Positions 50,473-58,710 of a DNA stretch of 64,000 nt are shown here, in pieces. The notes below the pieces were generated by a model. That model did no database searches and was not told where the DNA came from. It was given only the letters and a program-made list of their open reading frames with translations. Within the stretch, counting starts at the first letter, position 1, and each line of letters opens with the position of its first letter. Origin of the DNA: Streptomyces durmitorensis (GTDB taxonomy: Bacteria; Actinomycetota; Actinomycetes; Streptomycetales; Streptomycetaceae). The stretch lies in NCBI RefSeq assembly GCF_023498005.1, contig NZ_CP097289.1, forward strand, positions 8,122,001-8,186,000, in the 5' to 3' direction. Made by a program: the position numbers and the translations under genes.

Positions 50473-51720
50473 TCAGGCGGCCAGCTTGTGCAGCGCGGCG
50501 CCCACCAGCGTCCGCACGCCCGGCAACAGGACCGAGAGGTCCGGGGCGAACAGCGGGCTGTGGTTGGCCGGCACCGCGGTGATCTTCTGGCTGAGCTCCT
50601 GGCCCGCGGCCGCCTGCCAGGCGTCCTTCGGGGTCGAGGGCACGAACCAGAAGTCGTAGGGCACCCCGGTGGGCACGAGGAGGGAGAAGTCCTCGCTGCC
50701 CATCGCGGGCCCGAAGTCGATCACGCTGCCCGCACCGAACAGTTCGCGGTGCAGGGCCGCGATCTCCGCGTCGAGGTCCGCGTCGTTCACGGTGGCCGGG
50801 AAGCTCGCGCCGATGCTCACCTCGGGCGGCGCGGGGCACCCGGCGGCCTGGCACTCTCCTTCGACGATGCGGCGGACGGCGGACAGGACCCGCTCGCGCA
50901 CGTTCACGTCCTGCGTACGGAGATTGAGCCCGAGCCGCGCCTCCGACGGGATGATGTTGGGCCGCTGACCCGCGTGGAACTGCCCCGTGGTGAGCACCAC
51001 CGCATCCGATGCGGCCACCTCACGGGACACGACGGTCTGGAGCCGGGTGACGATGTAGGCGGCCGTCACCACCGGGTCGACGGTGGCCTCGGGCCGTGAA
51101 CCGTGGCCACCGACGCCGGGCACCACGATGTGCAGGTCGTCGGCGGCCGACATGATCAGCCCCGGCGTATGGGCGACGAGCCCCGCGGGACCGGGGGCGA
51201 CATGCTGGCCGAAGACGGCGTCGGGCCGGGGGAAGCGTTCGTGCAGCCCGTCGGCGACCATCGCCCGAGCCCCGCCGCCCGCCTCCTCGGCGGGCTGCCC
51301 GATCACCACGAGCGTGCCCGACCAGGTCTCCCGGGCGGCCGCGAGCGCCTCGGCCGCGAACGTCAGCCAGGTGACGTGCATGTCGTGGCCGCAGGCGTGC
51401 ATCACGCCGTCGACGGTGGAGGCGTACGCGAGGCCCGTGGTCTCCGTGACGGGCAGCGCGTCCATGTCGCCGCGCAGCCACACCACGGGCCCGTCACCGT
51501 TGTGCAGGACGCCCACGACGCCCGTCCCGCCCACACCGGTGGTCACCGCGAACCCGGCACTCCGCAACCGTTCGGCGAGGAGGCCGGCCGTGCGGTGCTC
51601 CTGGAACGAGAGCTCGGGGTGGCGGTGCAGGTCCTGGTACAGATCCTCGAGGTCACGCGTCTTCAACCCTGAGGTCACGTCCAGGGCCAGGCTCGCTGCG
51701 GTGGTGGCTGCCGGGGGCAT
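50473..51720 (-). CDS. M20-family amidohydrolase (aminoacylase/IAA-hydrolase-like)
   Basis: A 415-residue metal-dependent hydrolase. DLHRHPELSFQEHRTAGLLA, then LRGDMDALPVTETTGLAYAS, MHACGHDMHVTWLTFAAEAL and GQPAEEAGGGARAM are the M20D (amidohydrolase) signature, with the Cys/His metal ligands in CGHDMH. Near the C-terminus, GSEDFSLLVPTGVPYDF. It hydrolyses the amide of an N-acyl amino acid or conjugate. The ATG at 51720 has AAGGAG 8 bases upstream. Unlike the M20 protein at 19855, it belongs to the amidohydrolase subgroup. It ends convergently with gcdH (16 bp). Confidence 0.9.
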   Translation of the reverse strand: MPPAATTAASLALDVTSGLKTRDLEDLYQDLHRHPELSFQEHRTAGLLAERLRSAGFAVTTGVGGTGVVGVLHNGDGPVVWLRGDMDALPVTETTGLAYASTVDGVMHACGHDMHVTWLTFAAEALAAARETWSGTLVVIGQPAEEAGGGARAMVADGLHERFPRPDAVFGQHVAPGPAGLVAHTPGLIMSAADDLHIVVPGVGGHGSRPEATVDPVVTAAYIVTRLQTVVSREVAASDAVVLTTGQFHAGQRPNIIPSEARLGLNLRTQDVNVRERVLSAVRRIVEGECQAAGCPAPPEVSIGASFPATVNDADLDAEIAALHRELFGAGSVIDFGPAMGSEDFSLLVPTGVPYDFWFVPSTPKDAWQAAAGQELSQKITAVPANHSPLFAPDLSVLLPGVRTLVGAALHKLAA

Positions 51721-51880
51721 GCGACTCCTTGCGTCCGAGGCGGGTGAGGCGTTCGGTGAGGCATTCACCCTCGCACAGGGCGTGCCGCCCGGCAGCTGCC
51801 CGGCAGGGCCGTCTCGGAAGGTGCCTCGGGTGACAAAGTGCAAAAATCGTGCCAGAACCTCCAGGAGGAGCGTGGTCAGT

Positions 51881-52327
51881 GTGTCCCGGAACCGCCGCCT
51901 GATCCTGGCCTCGCCGGGCGAGGTCTGGAGCCTGCTGTCCGACGGCCACCGGTACGGGGAGTGGGTGACGGGAACCCAGGAGGTCCTCGCCGCGGACCCG
52001 CACTGGCCGGCGGTGGGCGCCCGCCTCCAGGTACGGGTCGGCGTCGGCCCGCTGGTCCTCGACGACACCTGCGTCGTGCGCATCAGCGAACCGGAGAGCC
52101 GCCTGGAGCTGGAGGCGAAGGCGGGTCCCTTCGGAGCGGCCCGCATCGCCATGCGTCTGATCCCCTGGGGCGAGCACACTCTCGTCATCCTGGACTGGCA
52201 TCCGCTGCGGGGGCCGGGCACCCGGATGCACGGACTGCCCGTGGACTACGTGGTCGCGGTCCGCAACGGCATGATGCTGACGAAGCTGGCCCGGATCGCG
52301 GTGGGGGAGCACGGCAGGATCGTCTGA
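51881..52327 (+). CDS. SRPBCC-fold protein
   Basis: A 148-residue protein. LILASPGEVWSLLSDGHRYG, then EWVTGTQEVLAADPHWPAVG and a C-terminal helix near PVDYVVAVRNGMMLTKLARI fit the START/SRPBCC fold (polyketide cyclase/dehydrase type), which binds a hydrophobic ligand. No clear active residues. The start is one of two GTGs (51872 or 51881); AGGAGG at 51863-51868 is better spaced for the second. It is divergent from the M20 amidohydrolase, and ends at a strong hairpin shared with the convergent MFS gene. Confidence 0.75.
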   Translation: MSRNRRLILASPGEVWSLLSDGHRYGEWVTGTQEVLAADPHWPAVGARLQVRVGVGPLVLDDTCVVRISEPESRLELEAKAGPFGAARIAMRLIPWGEHTLVILDWHPLRGPGTRMHGLPVDYVVAVRNGMMLTKLARIAVGEHGRIV

Positions 52328-52328
52328 C

Positions 52329-52360
52329 CGGCGGGGCCGGGCCGGGAGGCCCGACCGCCG
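52329..52360. terminator. GC-rich hairpin between convergent SRPBCC and MFS genes
   Basis: Outer arms CGGCGG (52329-52334) and CCGCCG (52355-52360), with inner arms GGGCC and GGCCC, make one long hairpin between the SRPBCC stop (52327) and the MFS stop (52370). It has no T-tract, as is common in streptomycetes. It could end both transcripts. Confidence 0.6.
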
Positions 52361-52369
52361 CGGGAGCCG

Positions 52370-53830
52370 TCACCCGCGGCCCCTCCCCAGGAGTGCGGCG
52401 ATGAACCCGGCGCCGATGGCGAGCAGGACGGCCGCGACGGTGAGCGCCAGTGAGTAGCCCTCCGTCGCGGCGTGCAGAGGTCCTGCCGAGTCGGCCACGG
52501 CGTCGCTGCGGCGCGCGGCCAGCGTGACCAGGACGGACAACCCCACGGCGCCGCCGACCTGTTGGACGGAGCTGACGACGGCCGAGCCGAGGCCGGCGTT
52601 CTCCTCGGTGGTGCCCGTGACCGCCGCGATGGTCAGGGCGGGCAGGCTCAGGCCGCACCCCACGCTCGTGACGAGCATGCCGGGCAGTACGCCCGTAGCG
52701 TAGCCGTCGCCCGGAGCCGCACCGGAGAGCAGAAGCAGCCCGGCCGAGGTGATCAGGAAGGAGATGACGAGGGCCGGCCGCGTCCCGAGCCTGATCACCG
52801 CCCGGGACGAGAGCCACATGCCGGAGAGGATCCCGGCACCGAAGGGCAGGTAGACGAGGCCTGCCTTGAGCGGGCCGTAACCGAGCACGGTCTGCAGATG
52901 GATCATCAGGAGGAAGGCCATCGCGTACATGGCGGCGGAGAACAGCAGGGTCGCGCCGTTGGCGACGGCGCGGGTGCGGGAGGCCAGGAACGCCGGCGGC
53001 ACCAGCGGTTCGGCCACGCGGGCCTCGGTCACGAGGAACGAGACGGCCAGGACGGCGGCGAGGAGCAGCGGCCCGGCGACGGCCGCGTCGTCCCACCCCG
53101 ATTCCCCGGCCTGGAGCAGACCGTAGACCAGGGACAGGACGGCGCCGGTGCCGAGGACCGCACCGGGTACGTCCAGGCGTGTCCGGCGGGTGGCCCGGCT
53201 CTCCGCGACCAGGCGCGGGAGCAGCACCAGGGCCAGGGCGACCACCGGCAGGTTGATCAGGAAGATCCAGCGCCAGGAGGTCAGGCCGGTCAGCACACCG
53301 GAGACGACCAGGCCCGTCGAGCCGCCCAGAGCGGCGATCCCGCCCCAGATGCCGAAGGCCTTGGCGCGCTCCTCGGTTCCGGTGAACAGGAGGGTGATCA
53401 GTGACAGCGCGGCCGGGCTCGCCATGGCCGATCCGGCGCCCTGGACGAACCGCCCCGCGACGAGCTGCCAGGGCTCCTGCGCGACTCCGCAGGCCAGGCT
53501 CGCGGCACCGAAGAGGGCCACGCCGACGAGGAAGACGCGTCGGCGGCCAAGCAGGTCGGCGGCCCGGCCGGACAGCAACAGCAGCCCGCCGAAGGCGAGG
53601 AAGTACGCGTTGACGACCCAGGCGAGGCCCGCGGAGCCGAACCCGAGTTCGTCCCGGATGCTCGGCAGCGCGACACTCACCACGTTGTCGTCCAGGACGA
53701 GCATGAACTGCACGAGGCACAGCACGATCAGCGCCGGTCCGCGGCGTCCCGCGCCGGTCGGCGCGGGGCGTTGGTCCTCACGCGGGCGATGGAGGCTGCG
53801 TACGTGACGGGGCGGGCGACTTGGCGGCAT
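52370..53830 (-). CDS. MFS drug exporter, DHA2 family (14 helices)
   Basis: A 486-residue membrane protein with about 14 hydrophobic segments. LVQFMLVLDDNVVSVALPSI, then FLAFGGLLLLSGRAADLLGR is the DHA2 signature (with LD-x-V-V-x-V-A-L-P), and WRWIFLINLPVVALALVLLP is motif-like for the 14-helix EmrB/QacA group. It exports drugs or metabolites in exchange for protons. The ATG at 53830 is the chosen start; M at about residue 43 is internal to helix 1. It is divergent from an AraC regulator 84 bp away, which likely controls it. Confidence 0.9.
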   Translation of the reverse strand: MPPSRPPRHVRSLHRPREDQRPAPTGAGRRGPALIVLCLVQFMLVLDDNVVSVALPSIRDELGFGSAGLAWVVNAYFLAFGGLLLLSGRAADLLGRRRVFLVGVALFGAASLACGVAQEPWQLVAGRFVQGAGSAMASPAALSLITLLFTGTEERAKAFGIWGGIAALGGSTGLVVSGVLTGLTSWRWIFLINLPVVALALVLLPRLVAESRATRRTRLDVPGAVLGTGAVLSLVYGLLQAGESGWDDAAVAGPLLLAAVLAVSFLVTEARVAEPLVPPAFLASRTRAVANGATLLFSAAMYAMAFLLMIHLQTVLGYGPLKAGLVYLPFGAGILSGMWLSSRAVIRLGTRPALVISFLITSAGLLLLSGAAPGDGYATGVLPGMLVTSVGCGLSLPALTIAAVTGTTEENAGLGSAVVSSVQQVGGAVGLSVLVTLAARRSDAVADSAGPLHAATEGYSLALTVAAVLLAIGAGFIAALLGRGRG

Positions 53831-53914
53831 GGAACGACGCTATGGACAGGCTCTGATGGCCACAATCCGCTATGGGGCCACACCATGTCGTGTTGAGGAC
53901 ATACGCTGAAGGGC

Positions 53915-54679
53915 ATGACCGAGCCCGAATTCGGCGCCGCCCCGACGGGGGCGGGGGCTATCGTCGTGGGGAACTTCCCCCTGTCGGCGGGGCAGTGGAT
54001 CTCCCCGCACAGCCACCCGCAGCACCAGTTGGCCTGGACACGGCGCGGCGTGCTCGGTATCGCCGTCGACGACACCCACTGGGTCCTGCCGCCCACCAGG
54101 GCGCTGTGGATCCCCGCCGGTGTCGTCCACCGCACCGGCGCCACCCGCGACGCGGTGCTGCGCAGCCTCTACCTCGAACCGGACCGGTGCGCCCTGAACT
54201 GGGCGGAGCCCACGCCGGTCGGCGTGGACGGTCTCCTTGCCCATCTGATCGACCACCTCAACCGGCAGGACCTCGCCGACGAGGCGCGGTTGCGGGCCGA
54301 GGCGGTCGTGCTGGATCTGCTGCACCCGTTGCCGACCCTGCCCATCGACGTGCCGTATCCCGTCGATGAGCGCGTACGCGCCGTGGCCGACGCGCTGCTC
54401 GCCGATCCCGCCGACCCGCGGGGTCTCGAGGCGCACGCACGGGTCGTCGGAGTCAGCCGGCGCACCCTGACGCGGCTCTTCGTGCGCGACACGGGCATGA
54501 GCTTCGACCGCTGGCGCACCCACGTGCGACTGCGGGCCGCACTGCCCCTGCTCGCCGAGGGCCAACCTGTCTCCCGGGTCGCGCACGCCGTGGGATACGC
54601 GACGGCGAGCGCGTTCCTCGCGGCGTTCCGCCGGACGGTCGGCACATCCCCGAAGCGCTACCTCGACGGAGACGCGTAG
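53915..54679 (+). CDS. AraC-family transcriptional regulator with cupin sensor
   Basis: A 254-residue protein. The N-terminal cupin sensor has QWISPHSHPQHQLAWTRRGV and LWIPAGVVHRTGATRDAVLR. The C-terminal AraC DNA-binding domain has two helix-turn-helix units: RVVGVSRRTLTRLFVRDTGM, then VSRVAHAVGYATASAFLAAF and RRTVGTSPKRYL. It is of the NimR/RipA-like type, which often activates or represses a neighbouring MFS exporter. It is divergent from the DHA2 exporter. The ATG at 53915 fits the cupin start. It ends 17 bp from the convergent XRE gene. Confidence 0.9.
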   Translation: MTEPEFGAAPTGAGAIVVGNFPLSAGQWISPHSHPQHQLAWTRRGVLGIAVDDTHWVLPPTRALWIPAGVVHRTGATRDAVLRSLYLEPDRCALNWAEPTPVGVDGLLAHLIDHLNRQDLADEARLRAEAVVLDLLHPLPTLPIDVPYPVDERVRAVADALLADPADPRGLEAHARVVGVSRRTLTRLFVRDTGMSFDRWRTHVRLRAALPLLAEGQPVSRVAHAVGYATASAFLAAFRRTVGTSPKRYLDGDA

Positions 54680-54696
54680 GGGCCTCGCGCTGCCCG

Positions 54697-55557
54697 TCAG
54701 CCGGGTCGGCGCACGTCCGTGGGGTCGGCCGCCAGGGAGGCCAGGATGCGCAGGCCGTCGTAGGACGGTGTGCCGGGTTCGGCGGTCCACACGACGAGCT
54801 GCTGGTCGGCGTCGGTGCTCGCGGTCAGCGTGTCCCAGTCCAGGGTCAGCTCGCCGACCAGGGGATGCCGCAGCTTCTTCGTGCCCACGCTCAGGGCGGA
54901 GACCTCGTGGCTCGCCCACCAGGTGCGGAAGTCCTCGTCGCGTACGGAGAGTTCACCGACCAGCGACACAAGGCGCGGGTCCTGCGGATATTTCCCCGCT
55001 TCCCTCCGCAGCTGCGCCACAGCGGTGCGGGCGACCGTCTCCCAGTCCGGATACAGCTTCCGGAGGGCGGGGTCCGTGAACATCAGCCGGACGTAATTGC
55101 GTTCCTTCTCCGGCACCTCGGCGAAATCGGTGACCAGGGCCGCGCCGAGTGCGTTCCAGGCGAGCACGTCCATGCGCCGTCCAAGGACGATCGCGGGAGT
55201 GGCGGTCAGATCCAGCAGGCGCCGCAGCTGCGGCTGGACCTTCTGCCGCGCCATCGTGCGCGGACGTGCGCCGGACTTGCCGGCCAGGTCGAGGAGGTAG
55301 TCCCGCTGGTCGTCCTCCAGTTGCAGCACCCGCACCAACGTCTGTAGCACATGGACCGACGGCTGCATGCGTCCCTGCTCAAGGCGGGTGTAGTAGTCCG
55401 TGCTGATGGACGCGAGCTGCGCGACCTCTTCGCGGCGCAGACCCGACACGCGGCGACGCGTGCCGCTGTCGGGCAGGCCGACGGTCCGGGGGCTGAGCTC
55501 GCTCCGCCGGGCCTTGAGGAACTCGCCCAGCTCCTTGAGATGCGCGCTGCTGGTCAT
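54697..55557 (-). CDS. XRE-family regulator with MmyB-like ligand-binding domain
   Basis: A 286-residue protein. The N-terminal helix-turn-helix is RRRVSGLRREEVAQLASIST, then DYYTRLEQGRMQPSVHVLQT. The C-terminal part is the MmyB-like PAS domain (ATPAIVLGRRMDVLAWNALG, then DPALRKLYPDWETVARTAVA). Such proteins usually repress a divergent oxidoreductase gene and are widespread in streptomycetes. The ATG at 55557 (MTSSAHLKELGEFLKARRSE) is preferred to 55602. It is divergent from the SDR-cupin operon; two dyads in the gap are its likely sites. Confidence 0.9.
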   Translation of the reverse strand: MTSSAHLKELGEFLKARRSELSPRTVGLPDSGTRRRVSGLRREEVAQLASISTDYYTRLEQGRMQPSVHVLQTLVRVLQLEDDQRDYLLDLAGKSGARPRTMARQKVQPQLRRLLDLTATPAIVLGRRMDVLAWNALGAALVTDFAEVPEKERNYVRLMFTDPALRKLYPDWETVARTAVAQLRREAGKYPQDPRLVSLVGELSVRDEDFRTWWASHEVSALSVGTKKLRHPLVGELTLDWDTLTASTDADQQLVVWTAEPGTPSYDGLRILASLAADPTDVRRPG

Positions 55558-55760
55558 GTTCTCCAGTCTCCCACCGGCCCCGCCGATCGTGGGGAGGAGC
55601 AATTACTCCCAGGATGTTCTCCTCCCGGGAAAGAATTCTCCTCTTTCCGCACCCGGTGGCCTGTGTGAACGTGAAGAAGAAGCCGCGGAGAAAGGTCACC
55701 GGACATCCCGGTGAATTCCCTTTGTCCAGCCTCCCCCCCCCCCCTCTGGAGCACACCCCC
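55558..55760. promoter_or_regulatory. Divergent XRE/SDR control region with two dyads and a C-tract
   Basis: The 203-bp gap has two perfect dyads: GGGAGGAG (55592-55599) with CTCCTCCC (55619-55626), and GGAAAG (55628-55633) with CTTTCC (55643-55648). TTCTCCTC is repeated directly. These are candidate operators of the XRE protein. A run of 12 C (55733-55744) lies just before the SDR ribosome-binding region; its length could vary by slippage and change the spacing of promoter or leader elements. Confidence 0.5.
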
Positions 55761-56606
55761 ATGAGCAAGGTCTTCTTCATCACCGGCGCGGGCCGCGGCC
55801 TGGGCACCGACATCGCCCGCCAGGCCCTGGCCGCCGGACACCGGGTCGTCGCCACGGGACGCAGGCCCGCCCAGGTCCGCGAAGCTATCGGCGGCGAGCA
55901 CGACAACCTGCTCGTGACCGCGCTCGACATCACCGACCCCGAGCAGGCCCGGCAGGCCGCGCGGCGGGCCGTGGAGACGTTCGGCCGGATCGACGTCCTG
56001 GTCAACAACGCCGCGAACTTCTACGCCGGCTACTTCGAGGAGATCTCCGACGCGCAGATGCGCCACCAGATCGAGACGAACCTGTTCGGCCCGATGAACG
56101 TCACGCGCGCCGTCCTGCCCGTCATGCGCGCCCAGCGCGACGGCCACGTCATCACCCTCTCCTCCATCGCGGGCCTGGTCGGCCAGGAGTTCTGCGTGGC
56201 CTACGCCGCCGCCAAGTTCGGCGTCGAGGGCTGGATGGAGTCCCTGCGCTTCGACGTCGAGCCGTTCGGGATCCGCACCACCGTCGTCGAACCGGGCTTC
56301 TTCCGCACCGAGCTGCTCGTGGACGCCTCCACCACCTGGGCGGAGCTGTCCATCGACGACTACGCCGAGCGCACCGCCGCCACCAGGAAGGTGTGGGAGT
56401 CCATGAACGGTCAGCAGTCCGGTGACCCCGCCAAGCTGGCCGACGCCCTCCTGAAGGTCGCCGCTCTGGAGCAGCCGCCGCTGCGGTTCGTCGCCGGTGC
56501 CGATGCCATCCCCACCGCCGAGGCCAAGGGCGAGGAACTGATCGCGCAGGCCCGCGCCTCCCGCGCGCTCGGCGCGGACCTGGCCCACGACGAAGCGGCG
56601 GCCTGA
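55761..56606 (+). CDS. SDR-family oxidoreductase
   Basis: A 281-residue classical SDR. FFITGAGRGLGTDIARQALA binds the cofactor, with RVVATGRRPAQV (Arg suggests NADP(H)) after the second strand. VNNAANFYAG, TLSSIAGLVG and the catalytic YAAAKFGVEGWMESLRFDVE follow. It is of the group often paired with an MmyB-like XRE repressor. Substrate unknown. The ATG at 55761 has TCTGGAG about 11 bases upstream. A cupin gene follows after 72 bp and is probably co-transcribed. Confidence 0.89.
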   Translation: MSKVFFITGAGRGLGTDIARQALAAGHRVVATGRRPAQVREAIGGEHDNLLVTALDITDPEQARQAARRAVETFGRIDVLVNNAANFYAGYFEEISDAQMRHQIETNLFGPMNVTRAVLPVMRAQRDGHVITLSSIAGLVGQEFCVAYAAAKFGVEGWMESLRFDVEPFGIRTTVVEPGFFRTELLVDASTTWAELSIDDYAERTAATRKVWESMNGQQSGDPAKLADALLKVAALEQPPLRFVAGADAIPTAEAKGEELIAQARASRALGADLAHDEAAA

Positions 56607-56678
56607 CCCCCGACGACGTGGCGGCCTGACCTCCGCCACCTACGCCCACCTGCTCCCACCTACGCAAGGAACGACCGC

Positions 56679-57092
56679 ATGGAACTCCTCAAGCAGCAGC
56701 CCACTGTGAAGGCCCCCGCGGACTGGTTCACCGGCGACGTCTGGTTCGACGTCATCTGCGCCGGACAAGAGCCCTCCCGCCTGCGCATGAACATGGTCCG
56801 GTTCGCCCCCGGCGCCCGTACCGACTGGCACCACCACGCCGTCGGCCAGACCCTGCACGTCGTCGAAGGCGTCGCCCTCATCGGCACCCGCGACGGCACC
56901 GTCATCGAGGCTCACCCCGGGGAGACGGTCACCTGCCCGCCCGGCGAGGAGCACTGGCACGGGGCCACCCCCGACCGCTTCATGCAGCACCTGGCCCTGT
57001 GGGAGGGCACCACCGACGGCAGCCCGGAGACCACTTGGCTGGAGAAGGTCACCGACGCCACATACGAGGGGCCGCGCACCAACACCCGCTGA
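56679..57092 (+). CDS. Cupin-domain protein
   Basis: A 137-residue one-domain cupin. FAPGARTDWHHHAVGQTLHV, then VVEGVALIGTRDG and PPGEEHWHGATPDRFM have the two cupin motifs with metal-ligand His, Gln/Glu and His. It resembles the carboxymuconolactone-decarboxylase-associated/quercetin-type cupins often found beside SDR genes. Its reaction is unknown. The ATG at 56679 follows AAGGAACG. It follows the SDR gene after 72 bp, in one operon under XRE control. Confidence 0.86.
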   Translation: MELLKQQPTVKAPADWFTGDVWFDVICAGQEPSRLRMNMVRFAPGARTDWHHHAVGQTLHVVEGVALIGTRDGTVIEAHPGETVTCPPGEEHWHGATPDRFMQHLALWEGTTDGSPETTWLEKVTDATYEGPRTNTR

Positions 57093-57100
57093 CCAGCCCC

Positions 57101-57147
57101 CTGGAACCGGTCCAGGACCGGTCCAGGACTGGTCAGGACCGGTCAGA
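57101..57147. repeat. Imperfect 10-11-bp tandem repeats (GGTCCAGGACC) between convergent genes
   Basis: About four units, GGTCCAGGACC, GGTCCAGGACT, GGTCAGGACC and GGTCAGAG, run from the cupin stop to the amidohydrolase stop at 57143. GGACCGGTCC at 57115-57124 is a perfect palindrome. The repeats can fold into alternative hairpins and may act as a two-way terminator. Confidence 0.55.
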
Positions 57148-57955
57148 GCGCGAAGACCCGCCGCGCGTTGCCGGCCAGGAACAGCTCGGTGGTCTCCTCG
57201 TCGAGCTCCAGCTCAGCAAGGTGCTCCAGTGCCCTGCCCGGGGTGATCATGGGGTAGTTCGAGCCGAACAGGACCTTCCCGCGGCCCCGGCCGCGCAGGT
57301 AGTCGACCAGTTCGCGCGGGTAGCGGCGGGTGGTGTAGGCGCTGGTGTCGATGAAGACGCCCGCGTGCTTGTCGGCCACCGCGATCATCTCCGTGGTCCA
57401 CGGGTAGCCGATGTGCCCGCACACGATGGTCAGTTCGGGGAAGTCGAGCGCGACCTGGTCGATGTACGGGATGGGCCGCCCGGTCTCGGACGGACGCAGC
57501 GGACCGGTGTGCCCGACCTGGGTGCAGAACGGAACCCCGAGCTCGACGCAGGCGGCGTACAACGGGTAGTACAGCCGGTCGGTGGGCGGGAGTTGCCACA
57601 GCCAGGGCACGATCCGCAGGGCCACGAAGCCGAGTTCCTCCACCGCCCGGCGAAGCTCCCGCACGGCCCGGACCGGCCGGGTGAGGTCCACGCCCGCGAC
57701 CCCGCGCAGCCGCCCCTCGGACCGGGCGACGAAATCGGCCACTTCGTCGTTGCTGATCAGCGGTCCCTGCGGCCCGTACCAGGCCGCTGAAAGGCCGGTC
57801 TCGACATCGGCGGCGGCCATCGCGGCCACGGTGGCCCCGACCGGCAACGGCTCCTCCAGCGACTCAAGTCCCGTCCACCGACGCAACGACTCGAACATCT
57901 CGTGGTTGGAGTGGCGGAGCGTGGGGTGCTGCATCCACGCGTCGATGACCGGCAC
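57143..57955 (-). CDS. Amidohydrolase 2 family protein (TIM-barrel, decarboxylase/hydrolase-like)
   Basis: A 270-residue metal-dependent hydrolase. VIDAWMQHPTLRHSN opens the protein where the usual D-x-H-x-H motif is altered to DAWMQH. VDLTRPVRAVRELRRAVEEL, then FCTQVGHTG, IVCGHIGYPWTTEMIAVADK (His ligand) and LFGSNYPMITPG (the usual Asp replaced by Asn-Tyr) follow. The changed first motif and SNYP suggest altered metal binding, as in some Amidohydro_2 decarboxylases. The GTG at 57955 has GGGAG 5 bases upstream. It is convergent with the cupin gene. Confidence 0.83.
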   Translation of the reverse strand: MPVIDAWMQHPTLRHSNHEMFESLRRWTGLESLEEPLPVGATVAAMAAADVETGLSAAWYGPQGPLISNDEVADFVARSEGRLRGVAGVDLTRPVRAVRELRRAVEELGFVALRIVPWLWQLPPTDRLYYPLYAACVELGVPFCTQVGHTGPLRPSETGRPIPYIDQVALDFPELTIVCGHIGYPWTTEMIAVADKHAGVFIDTSAYTTRRYPRELVDYLRGRGRGKVLFGSNYPMITPGRALEHLAELELDEETTELFLAGNARRVFAL

Positions 57956-58070
57956 GGGCTCCCTGCCTCTCACTGCACTGCACCGCGGACGATAGCCGCA
58001 ACGCCCCACAAGCGGCCACCCTCACGGCAGGTGGCGCCTGGCCCGCCCAAGAGGTGCTCCGCTGATTTCT

Positions 58071-58172
58071 AGCCGATGCCGTTCCGTAGTAGTGCAGGGT
58101 CCACGCGTAGTACAGGCCCTCCATCAGGAACACCCCGCCGAGCATCGCCGCCCCGATGATCGGTGGAACGTC
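58071..58172 (-). pseudogene. Remnant of a membrane protein C-terminus
   Basis: An open stretch, IIGAAMLGGVFLMEGLYYAW, then TLHYYGTASAR, encodes one clear membrane helix, but has no start or matching upstream part. It looks like the end of a transporter (possibly an APC-type permease). It abuts the second remnant on the opposite strand, so the junction near 58172 is a rearrangement scar. The family is uncertain. Confidence 0.35.
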
Positions 58173-58678
58173 GTGGCGAGGGCTTCGGCGAGTTCCCTGG
58201 CCAATCGGGAGAGCAAGGACGGGACGTACGACTTCAAGGGCCTCGCCCGGATCATTCCCACCAACGAGGAACAGGCGCGTGCGCTTGCCGCCTTCAACGG
58301 CAGCCGCAAGGACCGCCAGACCGTCCTGGTCCGCGACACCCGCCCCGCCCCCTACGTCCGCTCGCTCGCCCGCGCCTTCCACGGGCTGCCGGAGGACGGA
58401 CCGGCAGGCCCTGACGCCTCGCCAAGGAGGCCTGCGCGGAGCGGAGGTTCACCGTGGTCTCCGGCTCGGGCAAGCCCCGCATGACTCGAGGCGATCCGCG
58501 GCGCGAAGCCCACCGGCGAGGCGGCACCCTCCGCCGAACAGGTCGGCAACCGCTGGGCCACGATGCAGTCGAAGAACCGCGTGAACGGCACCAGCGGCCG
58601 GGCACGCTGGACTTCGTGGACCTGGCCCGGCCGGCCGGCAAGCCGCAGCCGGAGGACTGTGTCGTGCGGGCCGGCTAG
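58173..58678 (+). pseudogene. Frameshifted remnant of an ABC-type substrate-binding-like protein
   Basis: Frame 1 reads SLANRESKDGTYDFKGLARI, then IPTNEEQARALAAFNGSRKD and TVLVRDTRPAPYVRSLARAF, like the middle of periplasmic-binding-fold receptor domains (Peripla_BP type). Past about 58430 it shifts frame to FTVVSGSGKP, then another frame reads GTLDFVDLARPAGKPQPEDC and stops at 58678. The last part resembles the C-terminal strand of such receptors. At least two frameshifts and no start codon indicate a decayed gene. From memory, similar domains occur in large Streptomyces proteins of uncertain role. Confidence 0.45.
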
Positions 58679-58710
58679 CGGACGGGGCGGCCGAGGGCGG
58701 TGGCGTCGCG

